Part shown: positions 63,966-64,000 of the stretch, piece by piece
Layout: every line of letters begins with the position of its first letter
How positions within the stretch are numbered: the stretch's first letter is position 1
NCBI GenBank assembly: GCA_965221935.1
Contig: CBDCSZ010000077.1
Coordinates: 91,128-155,127, forward strand
DNA: 64,000 bases
Direction: 5' to 3'
Source: JAPOXR01 sp965221935
GTDB lineage: Bacteria > Pseudomonadota > Alphaproteobacteria > Rhodobacterales > Rhodobacteraceae
Notes under the pieces: model-generated
The model's database searches: none
What the model saw: only the letters and a program-made list of their open reading frames with translations
What the model was told of the DNA's origin: nothing
Program-made: the position numbers and the translations under genes

Positions 63966-64000
63966 GAGCCGCCGCCGTCGGCCGTGATCAGGAGCCTGCG
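63966..64000 (-). pseudogene. ISAzo13-type transposase, 5' part, running off the window
   Basis: On the minus strand the last 35 bases read RRLLITADGGGS, the conserved ISAzo13 segment that directly precedes SNSSRNRMWK of the piece at 60608-60968. Removing the IS21 element and one duplication copy restores a continuous frame across the junction. The rest lies outside the window. The first six bases are the right copy of the target duplication. Confidence 0.75.

Overview
The window looks like a chromosomal segment of an alphaproteobacterium, most like Rhodobacterales in gene order. Supporting signs are the run gltA / gltX-lexA-moeA-moaC-trpC-trpD-trpG-trpE-ppiD, divergent tyrS/anmK, a perfect alphaproteobacterial LexA box (GTTC-N7-GTTC) upstream of lexA, a Fur protein of alphaproteobacterial type, and TRAP and dipeptide ABC transporters. 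Most of the window is ordinary housekeeping DNA. Four places (about 15.6-18.7, 29.5-30.7, 36.1-36.7 and 59.3-64.0 kb) hold mobile-element or toxin-antitoxin debris, or no recognisable gene. No tRNA, rRNA or CRISPR array was seen.

Layout. 0-3.8 kb: divergent ssb and uvrA (DNA repair). 3.8-8.4 kb: a minus-strand valine/isobutyrate degradation operon (mmsA, acyl-CoA dehydrogenase, 3-hydroxyisobutyryl-CoA hydrolase, mmsB). 8.7-13.8 kb: CBS protein, coaD, cyclophilin, DUF3179 protein, then tyrS and anmK diverging. 13.9-15.6 kb: eno and fur. 15.6-18.7 kb: a graveyard with a serine-recombinase relic, a zeta-type toxin and small upstream partner (both frameshifted), and a group II intron maturase tail. 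18.7-23.2 kb: selO, nucleoside hydrolase, an orphan Fe(III)-binding protein with a palindromic operator candidate, and mazG. 23.3-29.5 kb: a peptide-type ABC importer with fused ATPases. 29.8-30.6 kb: a broken AbiEi antitoxin gene followed by an ISKra4-like transposase scrap where the toxin gene would be expected.

30.7-43.5 kb: miaA diverges from the envelope cluster pyrH-frr-uppS-cdsA-rseP-bamA-skp-fabZ-lpxA-lpxI-lpxB, which links ribosome recycling, undecaprenyl and phospholipid synthesis, outer-membrane assembly and lipid A synthesis; dxr and lpxD are not in it. 43.5-54.8 kb: gltA, gltX, lexA, molybdenum-cofactor genes (moeA, moaC), tryptophan genes (trpC, D, G, E) and a PpiD-like chaperone, all on the minus strand. 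54.9-59.2 kb: a class I/II aminotransferase and a three-part TRAP transporter. 59.3-64 kb: stacked insertion sequences. An IS4-type transposase lies beside an ISAzo13-type transposase gene that is split by a complete IS21-family element (60975-63965). The IS21 element has a 6-bp target duplication and six 22-bp repeats at each end.

No convincing wholly new system was found. The most informative observations are the exactly delimited nested IS21 element, the homopolymer-associated frameshifts in AbiEi, the decayed zeta-toxin module, the LexA operator, and the palindrome in front of the lone iron-binding protein.
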